Positions 1 to 8,570 of a stretch of 64,000 bases of DNA are shown in pieces. The stretch is taken from contig NZ_VJZT01000007.1 in assembly GCF_007097245.1 (NCBI RefSeq), positions 62,001 through 126,000 on the forward strand, in the 5' to 3' direction. This DNA comes from Flavobacterium restrictum. Its GTDB lineage: Bacteria > Bacteroidota > Bacteroidia > Flavobacteriales > Flavobacteriaceae. Each line of letters begins with the position of its first letter. The first letter of the stretch is position 1. The notes beneath the pieces were generated by a model, which worked only from the letters and a program-made list of their open reading frames with translations, did not search any database and was not told where the DNA came from. Made by a program: the position numbers and the translations under genes.

Positions 1-78
1 TTTATTGAATCAAAAAAAATTTTGGTTTACAGTGCAAATGGTTTTGCCTCTTTGGATTTACTTCTGGAGTTTTTATAA
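1..78 (+). CDS. possible C-terminal tail of a gene cut by the window edge
   Basis: Reading frame 1 is open from the first base to a TAA at 76-78 and would encode the last 25 residues of a protein ending in LDLLLEFL. A hairpin with a T-run at 145-174 lies where its terminator would be. The stretch is too short to identify and the open frame could be chance. Confidence 0.28.
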   Translation, partial: FIESKKILVYSANGFASLDLLLEFL

Positions 79-144
79 TATGTCATCGCATCATTTTGAA
101 GTTTATACTTGTTAATTTTTAAGCGTTTTCAAAAATAAATAAAA

Positions 145-174
145 ATCACTAAATATAGTGATAGATTTTTTTTT
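145..174 (+). terminator. candidate intrinsic terminator
   Basis: A perfect 7-bp stem (atcacta / tagtgat) with a 4-base loop is followed after two bases by a run of T. It is AT-rich and therefore weak. It would end transcription of whatever gene finishes just left of it. The rest of 79-322 holds only AT-rich sequence and presumably the promoter of the following gene, where I see no clear TAnnTTTG box. Confidence 0.4.
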
Positions 175-322
175 AGTCAATTGAAAATGAGTTTATTGTC
201 AAATTGTTTTTGGTGGTTGTTTTCCTGTTTTTTTTTGATTTAGTAACGATTCGGTAATGGTATTTATTTTTTATTTAACAAGAATTAGCATAATATTGCC
301 GCTTAAATTTAACAAAACAAAA

Positions 323-940
323 ATGAAAAAAATTATTTTAGCAGCAGTTGCTGTATTGGTATTTGGAACTGTAAATGCACAAAAAGCTAAATTTGGAATC
401 AAAGCAGGTTTGAATCTTGCGAACCAGTCCTTTACGGGAATTTTTGAACCAAGTACATCTGCAACAACAGGTTTTAATGTTGGTGGTTTTGTAGCAATTG
501 ATGTTGCTGATAAGCTTGTATTTCAACCGGAATTACTTTATTCTACACAAGGTTCAAAATTTGATCAGCAAATAGTAATAGACGGTGTTAATTATGTTGT
601 AGCTACTCAATTTAAACTAGCGTATTTGAATGTTCCTTTGATGATGAAATATTATGCGGCTGAAAAGTTTAGTTTTGAAGCTGGACCGCAAATTGGTTTT
701 TTGACTTCTGCGAAAATAAAGGCTTCATATAATGGTAATTCTAATGAGCAAGACGCAAAAGATGGTTTTAAATCTATTGATTTTGGTGTTAATTTTGGTT
801 TGGGGTATGATTTTTCTAAAAATATTTCACTTGGAGCGCGTTATAATTTAGGATTGTCAAACACCGCTGATACCGATCCTGGAGAAGATGTTAAAATAAA
901 AAATAATGTTTTTTCAATTTCTTTGGGATATAAATTCTAA
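323..940 (+). CDS. porin-family outer-membrane beta-barrel protein
   Basis: This is a 205-residue secreted protein. I chose the ATG at 323, not the upstream ATG at 257, because it opens directly onto a signal peptide (MKKIILAAVAVLVFGTVNA, then Q). The mature part begins with a GIKAGLN motif and continues as alternating beta-strands, ending in aromatic strands (FSISLGYKF). That layout is typical of the small eight-stranded barrels of the Bacteroidetes outer-membrane beta-barrel family. Ligand and function are unknown. It stands alone, with a strong terminator 20 bases after the stop. Confidence is high for a small outer-membrane barrel and low for any specific role. Confidence 0.85.
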   Translation: MKKIILAAVAVLVFGTVNAQKAKFGIKAGLNLANQSFTGIFEPSTSATTGFNVGGFVAIDVADKLVFQPELLYSTQGSKFDQQIVIDGVNYVVATQFKLAYLNVPLMMKYYAAEKFSFEAGPQIGFLTSAKIKASYNGNSNEQDAKDGFKSIDFGVNFGLGYDFSKNISLGARYNLGLSNTADTDPGEDVKIKNNVFSISLGYKF

Positions 941-961
941 TCAATTTTTTAAACAAAACAC

Positions 962-990
962 AACCCTTTGCAGTAGCAAAGGGTTTTTTT
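962..990 (+). terminator. intrinsic terminator of the barrel gene
   Basis: A 9-bp GC-containing stem (aaccctttg / caaagggtt) with a 6-base loop is followed by seven T. It separates the barrel gene from xerD. Confidence 0.85.
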
Positions 991-1018
991 ATGCCCAAAA
1001 ATAACGTTACTTTGTATT

Positions 1019-1915
1019 ATGAATTGGGAAAGTTACATAAAAAGCTATCAATCGTATTTAAAAATTGAGCGGGGTTTGTCAGCAAACACGATTGCTAATT
1101 ATTGTTTTGATATAGAGCGGTTGTGCCTTTTTTTGGAACAAAATAATATAGCCATTTCACCAGTTAAAATCAAGGCAGAGACGCTCCAAGAATTTATTTA
1201 TCAGGTCTCCAAAGAGGTCAATCCTAGGTCTCAAGCACGAATAATTTCAGGATTGAAAAGTTTTTTTAAGTACTTATTATTCGAAGAGTACAGGACGGAT
1301 AGTCCATTAGAATTGATAGAATCGCCCAAAATGGGACGTAAACTTCCAGATACATTGGCCGTTGCCGAGATTGATGCGCTTATTGCCGCAGTAGATTTAT
1401 CCTCGAACGAAGGCGAACGCAATCGCGCTATGCTGGAAACACTTTATGGATGCGGACTTCGGGTTTCGGAGTTGGTGGCGTTGAAAATTTCCGACTTGTT
1501 TTTTGAAGAAGGATTTGTTCTGATTACAGGGAAAGGAAACAAACAACGCTTTTTGCCTATAGGATTGCTAAATCAAAAATACATTACCATTTATAAAGAA
1601 AACAGTAGGACCGAAATCCCAATTCAAAAAGTTGCAGAAGACACGCTCTTTTTGAACCGAAGAGGAAAACCATTGACACGTGCCATGATTTTTACAATTA
1701 TAAAACAGTTAGCAGTCAAAATTGATTTACAAAAAAAAATTAGTCCACATACTTTTCGGCATTCTTTTGCTACACATCTTCTAGAGAATGGTGCTGATTT
1801 GCGCTCTATTCAACTTATGCTTGGTCATGAATCGATAACTACTACAGAAATTTATGTTCACTTGGATCGAAAATATTTGGCACAAGTACTGAATACGTTT
1901 CATCCTCGAAAATAA
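1019..1915 (+). CDS. xerD: tyrosine recombinase XerD
   Basis: This 298-residue protein has the usual XerC/XerD length. An N-terminal SAM-like core-binding domain covers roughly residues 1-90, with the segment IERGLSANTIANY. The catalytic domain covers roughly 110-298 and shows the tyrosine-recombinase residues: Arg in YGCGLRVSEL, His-x-x-Arg in SPHTFRHSFATHLL, the LGH motif (LGHESITTTEIY) and the nucleophilic Tyr just after it. It should act with a partner at the dif site to resolve chromosome dimers. It is monocistronic, and no prophage or integron genes flank it, so a housekeeping role is far likelier than a phage integrase. A TACTTTG sequence ends only four bases before the start codon, so the leader is short or absent. 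Confidence 0.93.
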   Translation: MNWESYIKSYQSYLKIERGLSANTIANYCFDIERLCLFLEQNNIAISPVKIKAETLQEFIYQVSKEVNPRSQARIISGLKSFFKYLLFEEYRTDSPLELIESPKMGRKLPDTLAVAEIDALIAAVDLSSNEGERNRAMLETLYGCGLRVSELVALKISDLFFEEGFVLITGKGNKQRFLPIGLLNQKYITIYKENSRTEIPIQKVAEDTLFLNRRGKPLTRAMIFTIIKQLAVKIDLQKKISPHTFRHSFATHLLENGADLRSIQLMLGHESITTTEIYVHLDRKYLAQVLNTFHPRK

Positions 1916-2122
1916 TTTTTCTTAATTTTTAATTTTTAAGTTAGTATTGTAACAATAATTTGTATATATTGTATTCATCAAACATAAGGAATGCTTTAAA
2001 ATATTTAGACTTATATTGATAAATTCGTATAAAAATATTTAATAAATTAGAGATGTCGAATGCTATTCACAGTTTATTATTTTAATCTAATTTAGCGGTA
2101 ATGCTCTTAAAAAAGTCTTGTT

Positions 2123-3628
2123 ATGGTTTTTAATCTATCAAAAAAAGCGACCCAACTTGAGTCGGATACTATTTATAAAAAATTGTTAGCCGAGATTCCA
2201 GATTTGATATTTCAATTTATTGTTACGCCTAGTGATGATTATTTTTTTCCAATTATAAGCGACTCTATTTTCGAAATTTTCGAATTAACGCCTGAGGATT
2301 TGAATAGAGATTCGATGAATGCTGTTTATGATAGAATTTTGGATAAAGACCGGGATTTATTTCTGGAATCATACACTTTGGCACGAGCCAATTTAGAGCG
2401 TTGGGAACTAGAGTTTCGGATTTTTGTACCCATAAAAGGGGAGCGTTGGTTAAAAGTTTCCTCAAAATCCGAGTTGCAATCCGATGGTGCGATTACTTTT
2501 TACGGACGAATTTCGGATATTACCGATAAAAAAGAACAAGACTTGCGACTCAAAATTTCGGAAGCGAGATTTCAATTTGCCCTTGAGGCGTCTACAGCTG
2601 GTGTTTGGGATTGGGATTTGAAATCAAATGATGTTTTTTATTCTTCGCAATCTATGAAAATTTTAGAGGTAGATGCTATGGATGTATTTGATACACCTGA
2701 ACGATGGGATGAAATGGTACACAGTGATGATTTAGAAAACTATTATTCAGATATTCAAAATCATTTTCAAAATAAAATTCCTTATTATGAAAATCAGCAT
2801 CGGGTTTTAACGTCAAAAGGAGAATACAAATGGATTCTTGACCGAGGAAAAGTAATCGAGAGAGATGAATTAGGAAATCCTTTGCGTGTTATAGGAACTC
2901 ATACGGATATCTCGGCTCAAAAACAAAAAGAATTAGAACTCCAAAAAACAATGGAGTTGTATGCGGAACAAAATAGTAGGTTATTGAATTTCTCGTACAT
3001 CGTTTCTCATAATTTGAATACCCATGCAGGAAATATTAAGTCCATTCTAGATTATATTGATAAGGAAGAAACCTTTGATGGAAAAGAGGAAATGTTAGCT
3101 CATTTACGGACAGTTTCAAATGATTTGAATAGAACGATTCGTAATTTAACTAAAATTGTAGCTATTCAAAACAATGAAACAATTTTCAAAGAACCCTTAC
3201 AATTGCAGTATTATATTGATAAAATTGCTGCTATCATCAATATTAACGATGAGAAAATTAAGATTATCAACACCGTTTCGGATTTAGTTTTTGTTAATTT
3301 TAATCCAGCCTATCTAGAAAGTATTTTGTTGAATTTTATTACTAATGCTATAAAATATGCACATCCTGATCGATTTCCTAGTATTGAGTTCCGTTTTGAA
3401 ACTAGTAAATTTGTTTTGGCTATTTCGGATAATGGTTTAGGAATTGATTTAGATAAATATGGTGATCAGTTGTTTGGGATGTATAAAACGTTTCACAAGA
3501 ATGAAGATGCACAGGGAATAGGATTGTATATTACCAAAAATCAAATTGAGGCTATGAACGCAAGTATTGACGTGACCAGCGAAATAGCAGCGGGGACAAC
3601 TTTCGAAATTTTTTTTGATAATAAATAA
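2123..3628 (+). CDS. PAS-domain sensor histidine kinase with an unusual H-box
   Basis: This 501-residue protein has no membrane segment, so the kinase is probably cytosolic. A first PAS/PAC unit spans about residues 20-140, ending in GRISDITDKKEQ. A second spans about 145-270, ending in GTHTDISAQKQK. The phosphoacceptor segment reads SYIVSHNLNTHAGN, with His296. The HATPase follows, with an N-box (NFITNAIKYA), a G1-box (SDNGLGID) and a G2-box (GIGLYITKNQIE). The H-box lacks the Arg-x-Pro that normally follows the histidine. No response regulator is adjacent, so its partner is unknown. The 207-base gap before it shows no clear promoter motif. Confidence 0.87.
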   Translation: MVFNLSKKATQLESDTIYKKLLAEIPDLIFQFIVTPSDDYFFPIISDSIFEIFELTPEDLNRDSMNAVYDRILDKDRDLFLESYTLARANLERWELEFRIFVPIKGERWLKVSSKSELQSDGAITFYGRISDITDKKEQDLRLKISEARFQFALEASTAGVWDWDLKSNDVFYSSQSMKILEVDAMDVFDTPERWDEMVHSDDLENYYSDIQNHFQNKIPYYENQHRVLTSKGEYKWILDRGKVIERDELGNPLRVIGTHTDISAQKQKELELQKTMELYAEQNSRLLNFSYIVSHNLNTHAGNIKSILDYIDKEETFDGKEEMLAHLRTVSNDLNRTIRNLTKIVAIQNNETIFKEPLQLQYYIDKIAAIININDEKIKIINTVSDLVFVNFNPAYLESILLNFITNAIKYAHPDRFPSIEFRFETSKFVLAISDNGLGIDLDKYGDQLFGMYKTFHKNEDAQGIGLYITKNQIEAMNASIDVTSEIAAGTTFEIFFDNK

Positions 3629-3630
3629 AT

Positions 3631-3663
3631 TGGATAAGTAGCAATTGAGTTGCTACTTATCCA
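3631..3663. other. perfect 14-bp stem-loop between convergent genes
   Basis: Arms tggataagtagcaa and ttgctacttatcca enclose a 5-base loop, starting two bases after the kinase stop codon. No T-run follows on either strand, so it is not a classical intrinsic terminator. It may stabilise the 3' end of the kinase mRNA or stop transcription from one side. Confidence 0.6.
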
Positions 3664-3748
3664 GTTTCCAAATAAAGTATTGTTTCTTTAAACGAATATC
3701 TTCCTGTTTGGGTTAATAGGAATGATAGTTTATGAATGATTTTTGGTA

Positions 3749-4573
3749 TTATGCACCCTTCTCAATAGGCAAATCGCTAGAACCCCATTCCGTCCAGGAG
3801 CCATCATAAACAGCTTTTGGATTGTCCGAAACTAATTCGCAGGCCAATAAAACGATACAAGCAGTAATTCCAGAACCGCAAGTAAAGAGTAAAGGTTGTC
3901 CGTTTAGGTTTAGGATTTCTTTTAGCTCGGCTGTCGATTTGTATTTTCCGTCTTGTTGCAAGGCTGTAAAAGGAATATTTATGGAATCTGGAATATGACC
4001 ACTTTTTAAACCAGCTCTTGGTTCTTCTAGTGTACCTTCGAAACGATCAGCTGATCTAGCATCTATAAGTACCGCTTTTTTTGTAGTACTGTTTTCTAGA
4101 ATTTGCTCTTTATTTTTGATTGAATCGGGTTGTAGTTTGGCTTCAAAATTTCCTTTTTCATGCTTTTTTTGTTCTTGATTTTCAGTAGGATAGCCTTCTT
4201 TAATCCAAGCTGGGAGGCCGCCGTCTAGTACAAAAACAGTTGCATGTCCCATGGCTTTAAACATCCACCACGCTCTTGGGCTCGAATACACTCCTACCGT
4301 ATCATAAACTACAATTATGCTGTTGGTGTTGATGCCTAATTTTTGACTTCCGAGCGTAAATTGTTCTTCGGTAGGGAACGTGTTGGGCAAGGGATTTGTC
4401 GTGTCGCTAAAATTGTTTTTAATATCAAATAGGCGAGCACCTTTTATTTGTACATCAGGATTTTGATTGTCAAGATTGGCTTGATTTTGTTCCAAACGGG
4501 CGTCAAGGACAATGATATTTTCGTCATTCAAATGGCTGTTGAGCCAAGCTGCGGTAACTATAGGATGTGTCAT
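3749..4573 (-). CDS. 3-mercaptopyruvate/thiosulfate sulfurtransferase (tandem rhodanese)
   Basis: This 274-residue cytosolic enzyme has two rhodanese folds. The N-terminal one is inactive (about residues 5-130, with VLDARL and VVYDTVGVYSSPRAWW). The C-terminal one is catalytic (about 160-274). The active-site loop is CGSGITA with nucleophile Cys232, which is closer to SseA-type mercaptopyruvate sulfurtransferases (CGSG-T) than to classical rhodaneses (CRxG). The start is the ATG of MTHPIVTAAW at 4573. Its ATG overlaps the TGA of the upstream hydrolase gene as ATGA, so translation is probably coupled. It is the last gene of a three-gene minus-strand unit. Confidence 0.88.
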   Translation of the reverse strand: MTHPIVTAAWLNSHLNDENIIVLDARLEQNQANLDNQNPDVQIKGARLFDIKNNFSDTTNPLPNTFPTEEQFTLGSQKLGINTNSIIVVYDTVGVYSSPRAWWMFKAMGHATVFVLDGGLPAWIKEGYPTENQEQKKHEKGNFEAKLQPDSIKNKEQILENSTTKKAVLIDARSADRFEGTLEEPRAGLKSGHIPDSINIPFTALQQDGKYKSTAELKEILNLNGQPLLFTCGSGITACIVLLACELVSDNPKAVYDGSWTEWGSSDLPIEKGA

Positions 4574-5124
4574 TTTGTAGGGTTTATTTGTGCTATTAAT
4601 TGGTTTAAAAACTGTTGCCCTTCCTCCCAAAAGGCAAGGTCGGAATCCGAGTTGATGTGTCCTTCATATCCAATATTTATAAAAGTACTTCCCCATTTTT
4701 TGGCCAAAAATTGTACTCTTTCTGGGGCGCAATAGGTGTCGTTTTCGGTACCAATAACTATAGCGGGAAAAGGCAATTTGTCAGTTGGAATGGGTGCAAA
4801 ATTCCTTAAAAAATCGGGTGTGTGATCAGGTGAATCCACATCGGCGGGTGCGACTAATAATGCGCCTATGATGTTTGGATTACTGTTTTGAGCAACCCAA
4901 TGCAGGACTAGCGAAACCGCAAGGCTGTGTGCTACTAGAATGGTGGGTTGATCCAGTTTATGAATCGTTTGGGTTAGTCGGTTTAGCCATTGATCCAGTT
5001 GTGGTTCGTTCCAATTGTCTTGCACTACTTTGGTAGCATTGGGGAATTTTTGTAGCCAAAAATGCTGCCAATGTTTTTCGCCAGAATCACCAAGTCCTGG
5101 GATTATGAGTAAATGAGGTATCAT
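4570..5124 (-). CDS. RBBP9/YdeN-family alpha/beta hydrolase
   Basis: This short (184-residue) alpha/beta hydrolase starts with the family signature IPGLGDSGEKHWQHFW. The nucleophile elbow is AHSLA, where this family has Ser in a degenerate G-x-S-x-G. The acid lies in GTENDTYC and the histidine in YEGHINSDS. There is no signal peptide. Family members are cytosolic serine hydrolases whose substrates are mostly unknown. It sits one base after the esterase gene upstream and overlaps the sulfurtransferase gene by four bases, so all three are presumably one transcript. Confidence 0.85.
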   Translation of the reverse strand: MIPHLLIIPGLGDSGEKHWQHFWLQKFPNATKVVQDNWNEPQLDQWLNRLTQTIHKLDQPTILVAHSLAVSLVLHWVAQNSNPNIIGALLVAPADVDSPDHTPDFLRNFAPIPTDKLPFPAIVIGTENDTYCAPERVQFLAKKWGSTFINIGYEGHINSDSDLAFWEEGQQFLNQLIAQINPTK

Positions 5125-5125
5125 T

Positions 5126-5950
5126 TTAGTTCTTTTTTAAAGCTGATATTCGGAGTACTGCTGCTACAACCAGCGGAAAAGCGGGTTCGGTCATCATGTG
5201 ACCAAATCCTTGTAATTCATACAAAGTGGTTTCCTTGTGTCCTGCAATTTTCATCATGCGCATGAGGTAGGCGTTTTCTTCATAGCGTCCTAAAAGTTCT
5301 TTTTCTCTATCGCCTGTAATGAGTAAAAGTGGCGGCGCATCCGGGCGAACGTGGTACAAGGGCGCAAATTCATCAATTACGGGTTGTGTATCTGGGATGC
5401 CTCTTTCTTTTCGAATTTCAAAATGGGTTATGGCTTGACCGCTCAATGGGATTAGTTCCGCAATCGAATTGGCGTCGACACCATTGGTAGCCAACCATTT
5501 TTTGTCCAATCCTACCATCAAAGCCAAATAACCGCCTGCCGAGTGTCCAGAAACAACAATCATGGAGGCATCACCGCCATAAGCAGCGCAATTTTTGAAA
5601 ACCCAAGCTACGGCAGCAGCGGCATCTTCAATACATTTTTGCACCTTTACTTTTGGCGATAATCTATAATTTACGGATACTACGGCAAAGCCTTTGTCTT
5701 TCAATCCATCAGGCAGTTCTTTGTTGCCGGAGGTTAAACCGCCTCCGTGAAACCAAATGATAGTGGCAAAACCTTTGGTGTTTTTGGGGTAATAAATATC
5801 CAGCACACAGCGTTCTTTTAGGTAGGAATCGGTTTTGGTGACGGATTCTGGGTAATAAGGAATGTTTAATTGGGTGGTATATTCGGTTTTTTGAGCCGAA
5901 AGGGAAAGCCCAAAAAGGAGGAAGCAAATGCAAAGTGTGATTTTTTTCAT
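5126..5950 (-). CDS. exported alpha/beta hydrolase (BD-FAE/carboxylesterase type)
   Basis: This 274-residue protein has a clear signal peptide ending at LSLSAQ. The fold follows with the oxyanion motif WFHGGG, the nucleophile motif SGHSAGGYLA, an acid in ITGDREKE and a histidine in GFGHMM, so the triad is complete. Such enzymes hydrolyse acyl or aryl esters of sugars and small molecules in the periplasm. It is the first gene of the three-gene unit with the YdeN-like hydrolase and the sulfurtransferase. Its exported location contrasts with those two cytosolic enzymes, so a shared pathway is not obvious. The substrate cannot be told from the sequence. Confidence 0.85.
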   Translation of the reverse strand: MKKITLCICFLLFGLSLSAQKTEYTTQLNIPYYPESVTKTDSYLKERCVLDIYYPKNTKGFATIIWFHGGGLTSGNKELPDGLKDKGFAVVSVNYRLSPKVKVQKCIEDAAAAVAWVFKNCAAYGGDASMIVVSGHSAGGYLALMVGLDKKWLATNGVDANSIAELIPLSGQAITHFEIRKERGIPDTQPVIDEFAPLYHVRPDAPPLLLITGDREKELLGRYEENAYLMRMMKIAGHKETTLYELQGFGHMMTEPAFPLVVAAVLRISALKKN

Positions 5951-6027
5951 TTGGGTTGATTTTGATGTATAAAAGTACTGTTTTTTGTTCGTTGCGTTCT
6001 ACTGTTTTTATGAAAAAAAATGTTTTG

Positions 6028-6108
6028 GCGTAGCCCCGATGGGAGCAAGTATCCTTATGTGCCGGTGTTCGGCACGTAAGATACTGCGTACAGCGGGACA
6101 GATTTTTT
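6028..6108. repeat. GC-rich intergenic hairpin element, likely a dispersed flavobacterial repeat
   Basis: The block stands out from the AT-rich surroundings. It opens with gcgtagccccgatgggagc and closes with cagcgggacagatttttt, whose agccccg and cgggac can pair as an outer stem. Inside is a hairpin at 6050-6083, where tatccttatgtgccg pairs imperfectly with cggcacgtaagata. I recall similar blocks (agccccgat ... gcgggac) between genes in Flavobacterium genomes; this is memory, not a search. Confidence 0.55.
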
Positions 6109-6140
6109 GGTAGGAACGGACTTTTATGCTACAAAAATGC

Positions 6141-6176
6141 AAAAAGTCCAAAAATCAAATGACTTTTGGACTTTTT
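6141..6176 (-). terminator. intrinsic terminator downstream of the DUF3276 gene
   Basis: A 13-bp inverted repeat (aaaaagtccaaaa / ttttggacttttt) with a loop of about ten bases starts 26 bases beyond the DUF3276 stop on the minus strand, with a T-rich 3' arm. The A/T symmetry means it may work in both directions. Confidence 0.75.
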
Positions 6177-6201
6177 GGAAGTGTAAGTAGGGAATTGTAA
6201 T

Positions 6202-6582
6202 CTAAATATCGTCGAAATCAATATCGGTAAACGAGGAAATGGCTGGCAATTCGGTTTCAGCGGTATTTTCGGCAGGATATTCTTTTTTGAAATCTTTTTG
6301 ATGTCTTTCGGAAATTACCTCTTCGCCTTTGTGGTTCAAAACATAGGAAGTCATGTCGCCTAGAATTTCGGCAAAAGCGGTAAAATCTTCTTTGTACAAA
6401 TAGATTTTATGTTTCTTGAAGTGGAATGATCCATCTTCTTCGGTAAATTTTTTGCTTTCGGTGATGGTGATGTAATAATCGTCGGCTTTGGTGGCTCTTA
6501 CATCAAAAAAATAGGTTCGTCGACCCGCTCTTAAAACTTTAGAAAAGATTTCTTCTTTTTCTAACATATCATTTTCTCTCAT
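6202..6582 (-). CDS. PUR-family nucleic-acid-binding protein (DUF3276)
   Basis: This 126-residue protein matches the bacterial Pur-alpha-like family (DUF3276): EIFSKVLRAGRRTYFFDVR, then TKADDYYITITESKK and the KHKIYLYKEDF block. These form one PUR repeat that binds single-stranded DNA or RNA as a dimer. The C-terminus is acidic (FTDIDFDDI). I start it at MRENDM (6582), because a GGAGAG lies just upstream and homologues start there; an in-frame ATG at 6615 would add 11 residues. It follows the ABC transporter gene by about 70 bases and probably shares its transcript. Confidence 0.85.
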   Translation of the reverse strand: MRENDMLEKEEIFSKVLRAGRRTYFFDVRATKADDYYITITESKKFTEEDGSFHFKKHKIYLYKEDFTAFAEILGDMTSYVLNHKGEEVISERHQKDFKKEYPAENTAETELPAISSFTDIDFDDI

Positions 6583-6650
6583 AATTCTTTCTCTCCATTT
6601 TTTATTTAATAGCAATCAAAAATCATAAAAATATATCTATTACGCAACAA

Positions 6651-8429
6651 TTAAAGCAATTCTTTTTCAGAAAGTTGTTTCAAATAGAGTGCTGCATAAT
6701 AGCCATCTTGATTTATCAATTGATTATGAGAACCTTGTTGGATAATTTTTCCGTCTTCGAGAATGAGGATTCGGTCGGCATTTTTGGCTGATGAAACACG
6801 GTGGCTAACAATTATTGTAGTTTTGTCCTTGCAAATTTCGAATAAGTTATTCAAGATGGCTTCTTCGGTTTCGGTATCCACCGCCGAAAGGCAGTCGTCA
6901 AAAAGCAGTATTGCTGGATTCTTGATAATGGCTCTAGCAATGGAAACGCGTTGTTTTTGACCGCCAGAAAGGGTGATGCCTCGCTCGCCAAGAATGGTCT
7001 CGTATTGCTTGTTGAAATCCATAATGTTGTCGTGAACGACGGCACTTTTGGCAGCTTCGATTACTTGATTGTCGGTGGCGTTTTCGTTGCCAAATTTAAT
7101 ATTGTTTTTGATGCTGTCCGAAAACAAGAAAGCGTCCTGCGGAACAATACCAATGCTGTTGCGCAAATCATATAAGTTTAGGCTCGCTATTTCATGATTG
7201 TCAATGCGAATGCTGCCTTGGTTGACATTGTAAAGACGAGAAAGAAGCGATAGAATAGTCGATTTTCCAGAACCTGTTTTGCCCAGAATGGCAATGGTTT
7301 CGCCTTTTTTTACCGAAAATGAAATGTTTTGCAATGCCTTAATATTCGTGTCTTGGTAGGTGTAGCTTACGTTTTCAAAACTGATGGCACCATCTATTCG
7401 AGATGGATTTGGGTTTTTATTTTGTATTTCGGGAACAATTTTCAGGAATTCGTTGAGTCTTTTTTGCGAGGCTTCGGCTTCTTGAACCATGGAGGAAACC
7501 CAGCCCAATGAGGCAACTGGCCAAGTGAGCATGTTGACATATAAAATAAATTCAGCAATGGTTCCAATGCTTTGAATGCTGCCGTTGATGTACATAAGTC
7601 CTCCAAAATAAATGACAATCAAGTTGCTAATCCCAATGAGTGCCAGCATTAAAGGACCAAAAAGAGATTGTACTTTGGCTAGATTCAAGCTTTTGCTTTT
7701 GCTTTCGTCAGCTAGATCGATGAGGTTGTTTTGCTGTTGGTTTTCTAGTGAGTAGGCTTTGATGACCCGAATTCCAGAGAATATTTCCTGTGTAAAACTG
7801 GAAACTTTAGAAAGATATTGCTGAAAAACGGTACTTCGAATGTTGATTTCGGAGCTTAATTTAAAAATGCAATACGATAATATAGGAAGCGGCAATAGGG
7901 TATAGAGCGTTAATCGAGGCGATACATTGTACATATATCCTATCACAATAGCAAATCGAATGAAGGTGTTTATGGTGTACATTACCGCTGGACCTACGTA
8001 CATTCGTACCTTGGAGACGTCTTCGCTGATGCGGTTCATTAAATCTCCCGTGCGGTTTTGCTTGTAGAAATTTTGCGAAAGATTCTCGTATTGTCTAAAA
8101 ACTTCATTTTTTAAATCAAATTCTACATGGCGGGACATCACAATGAGCGTTTGTCGCATCAAGAAAGTGAGTAGACCTGCAATGATTGTGGTGCCAATAA
8201 TGAGTAGGACATTATGAACGAGTTCCTCCGTAAAATGAGAAATAACCACTTGTGATTGTCTTTGGGTCTTGGTTAACTTGTCAAATTGTTCAATTGCTTT
8301 GAAGGATTTGCTAATGAGTTTTGGGGTAAACAACGAAAATATTTGTGCGATAATCGTGAATATAATGCCTAGTGAAAAACTGTATTTGTATTTAATAAAG
8401 TATTTGTTTAAATAACGTAATTCTTTCAT
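6651..8429 (-). CDS. ABC transporter, fused permease and ATPase (exporter half-transporter)
   Basis: This 592-residue type IV ABC exporter half-molecule is expected to work as an inner-membrane homodimer. An ABC_membrane domain of six helices fills about residues 15-320. The nucleotide-binding domain shows Walker A (GKTGSGKST, about 381-389), a Q-loop in GIVPQDAFLFSD, the signature LSGGQKQR (about 485), Walker B ILLFDDCLSAVD (about 506) and the H-loop SHR. The Walker B residue after Asp is Asp rather than the usual catalytic Glu, seen in asymmetric or slow ATPases. The substrate is unknown; MsbA/LmrA-like lipid or drug export is typical. It heads a minus-strand unit with the DUF3276 gene. Confidence 0.9.
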   Translation of the reverse strand: MKELRYLNKYFIKYKYSFSLGIIFTIIAQIFSLFTPKLISKSFKAIEQFDKLTKTQRQSQVVISHFTEELVHNVLLIIGTTIIAGLLTFLMRQTLIVMSRHVEFDLKNEVFRQYENLSQNFYKQNRTGDLMNRISEDVSKVRMYVGPAVMYTINTFIRFAIVIGYMYNVSPRLTLYTLLPLPILSYCIFKLSSEINIRSTVFQQYLSKVSSFTQEIFSGIRVIKAYSLENQQQNNLIDLADESKSKSLNLAKVQSLFGPLMLALIGISNLIVIYFGGLMYINGSIQSIGTIAEFILYVNMLTWPVASLGWVSSMVQEAEASQKRLNEFLKIVPEIQNKNPNPSRIDGAISFENVSYTYQDTNIKALQNISFSVKKGETIAILGKTGSGKSTILSLLSRLYNVNQGSIRIDNHEIASLNLYDLRNSIGIVPQDAFLFSDSIKNNIKFGNENATDNQVIEAAKSAVVHDNIMDFNKQYETILGERGITLSGGQKQRVSIARAIIKNPAILLFDDCLSAVDTETEEAILNNLFEICKDKTTIIVSHRVSSAKNADRILILEDGKIIQQGSHNQLINQDGYYAALYLKQLSEKELL

Positions 8430-8504
8430 TTTTATAAGATATGCGGTGTTGAATTGTTTTTTGTGTTCCTTTTTTTGGGAAGGAAAATAGTAAATACTTC
8501 CCTA

Positions 8505-8556
8505 GTAATAGGATTTTTGTATCGCTTTTGCGCCACGATGTAAATCCTGTTTTCTC
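8505..8556. repeat. degenerate inverted element, also present near 32.4 kb
   Basis: The block aataggatttttgtat ... aaatcctgttttc forms an imperfect inverted repeat (aggattt / aaatcct). The same edge sequences occur in the same order at 32412-32501, also in the leader of a gene. Here it lies in the probable 5' leader of the ABC transporter gene. A small hairpin (gggaag / cttccc, 8477-8502) precedes it. The rest of the 8430-8750 gap holds the two promoter boxes listed separately and nothing else I can name. Confidence 0.4.
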
Positions 8557-8570
8557 CATACAAAGATACA

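Noticed and set aside
1019-1915. XerD-like gene as a phage or island integrase
   Set aside because: Length and motifs fit housekeeping XerD, and no tRNA, attachment-site repeats or phage genes are adjacent.
4570-5950. Two hydrolases plus a sulfurtransferase as a dedicated new pathway
   Set aside because: One enzyme is exported and two are cytosolic, and no shared substrate is evident. Operon structure alone does not support a pathway claim.
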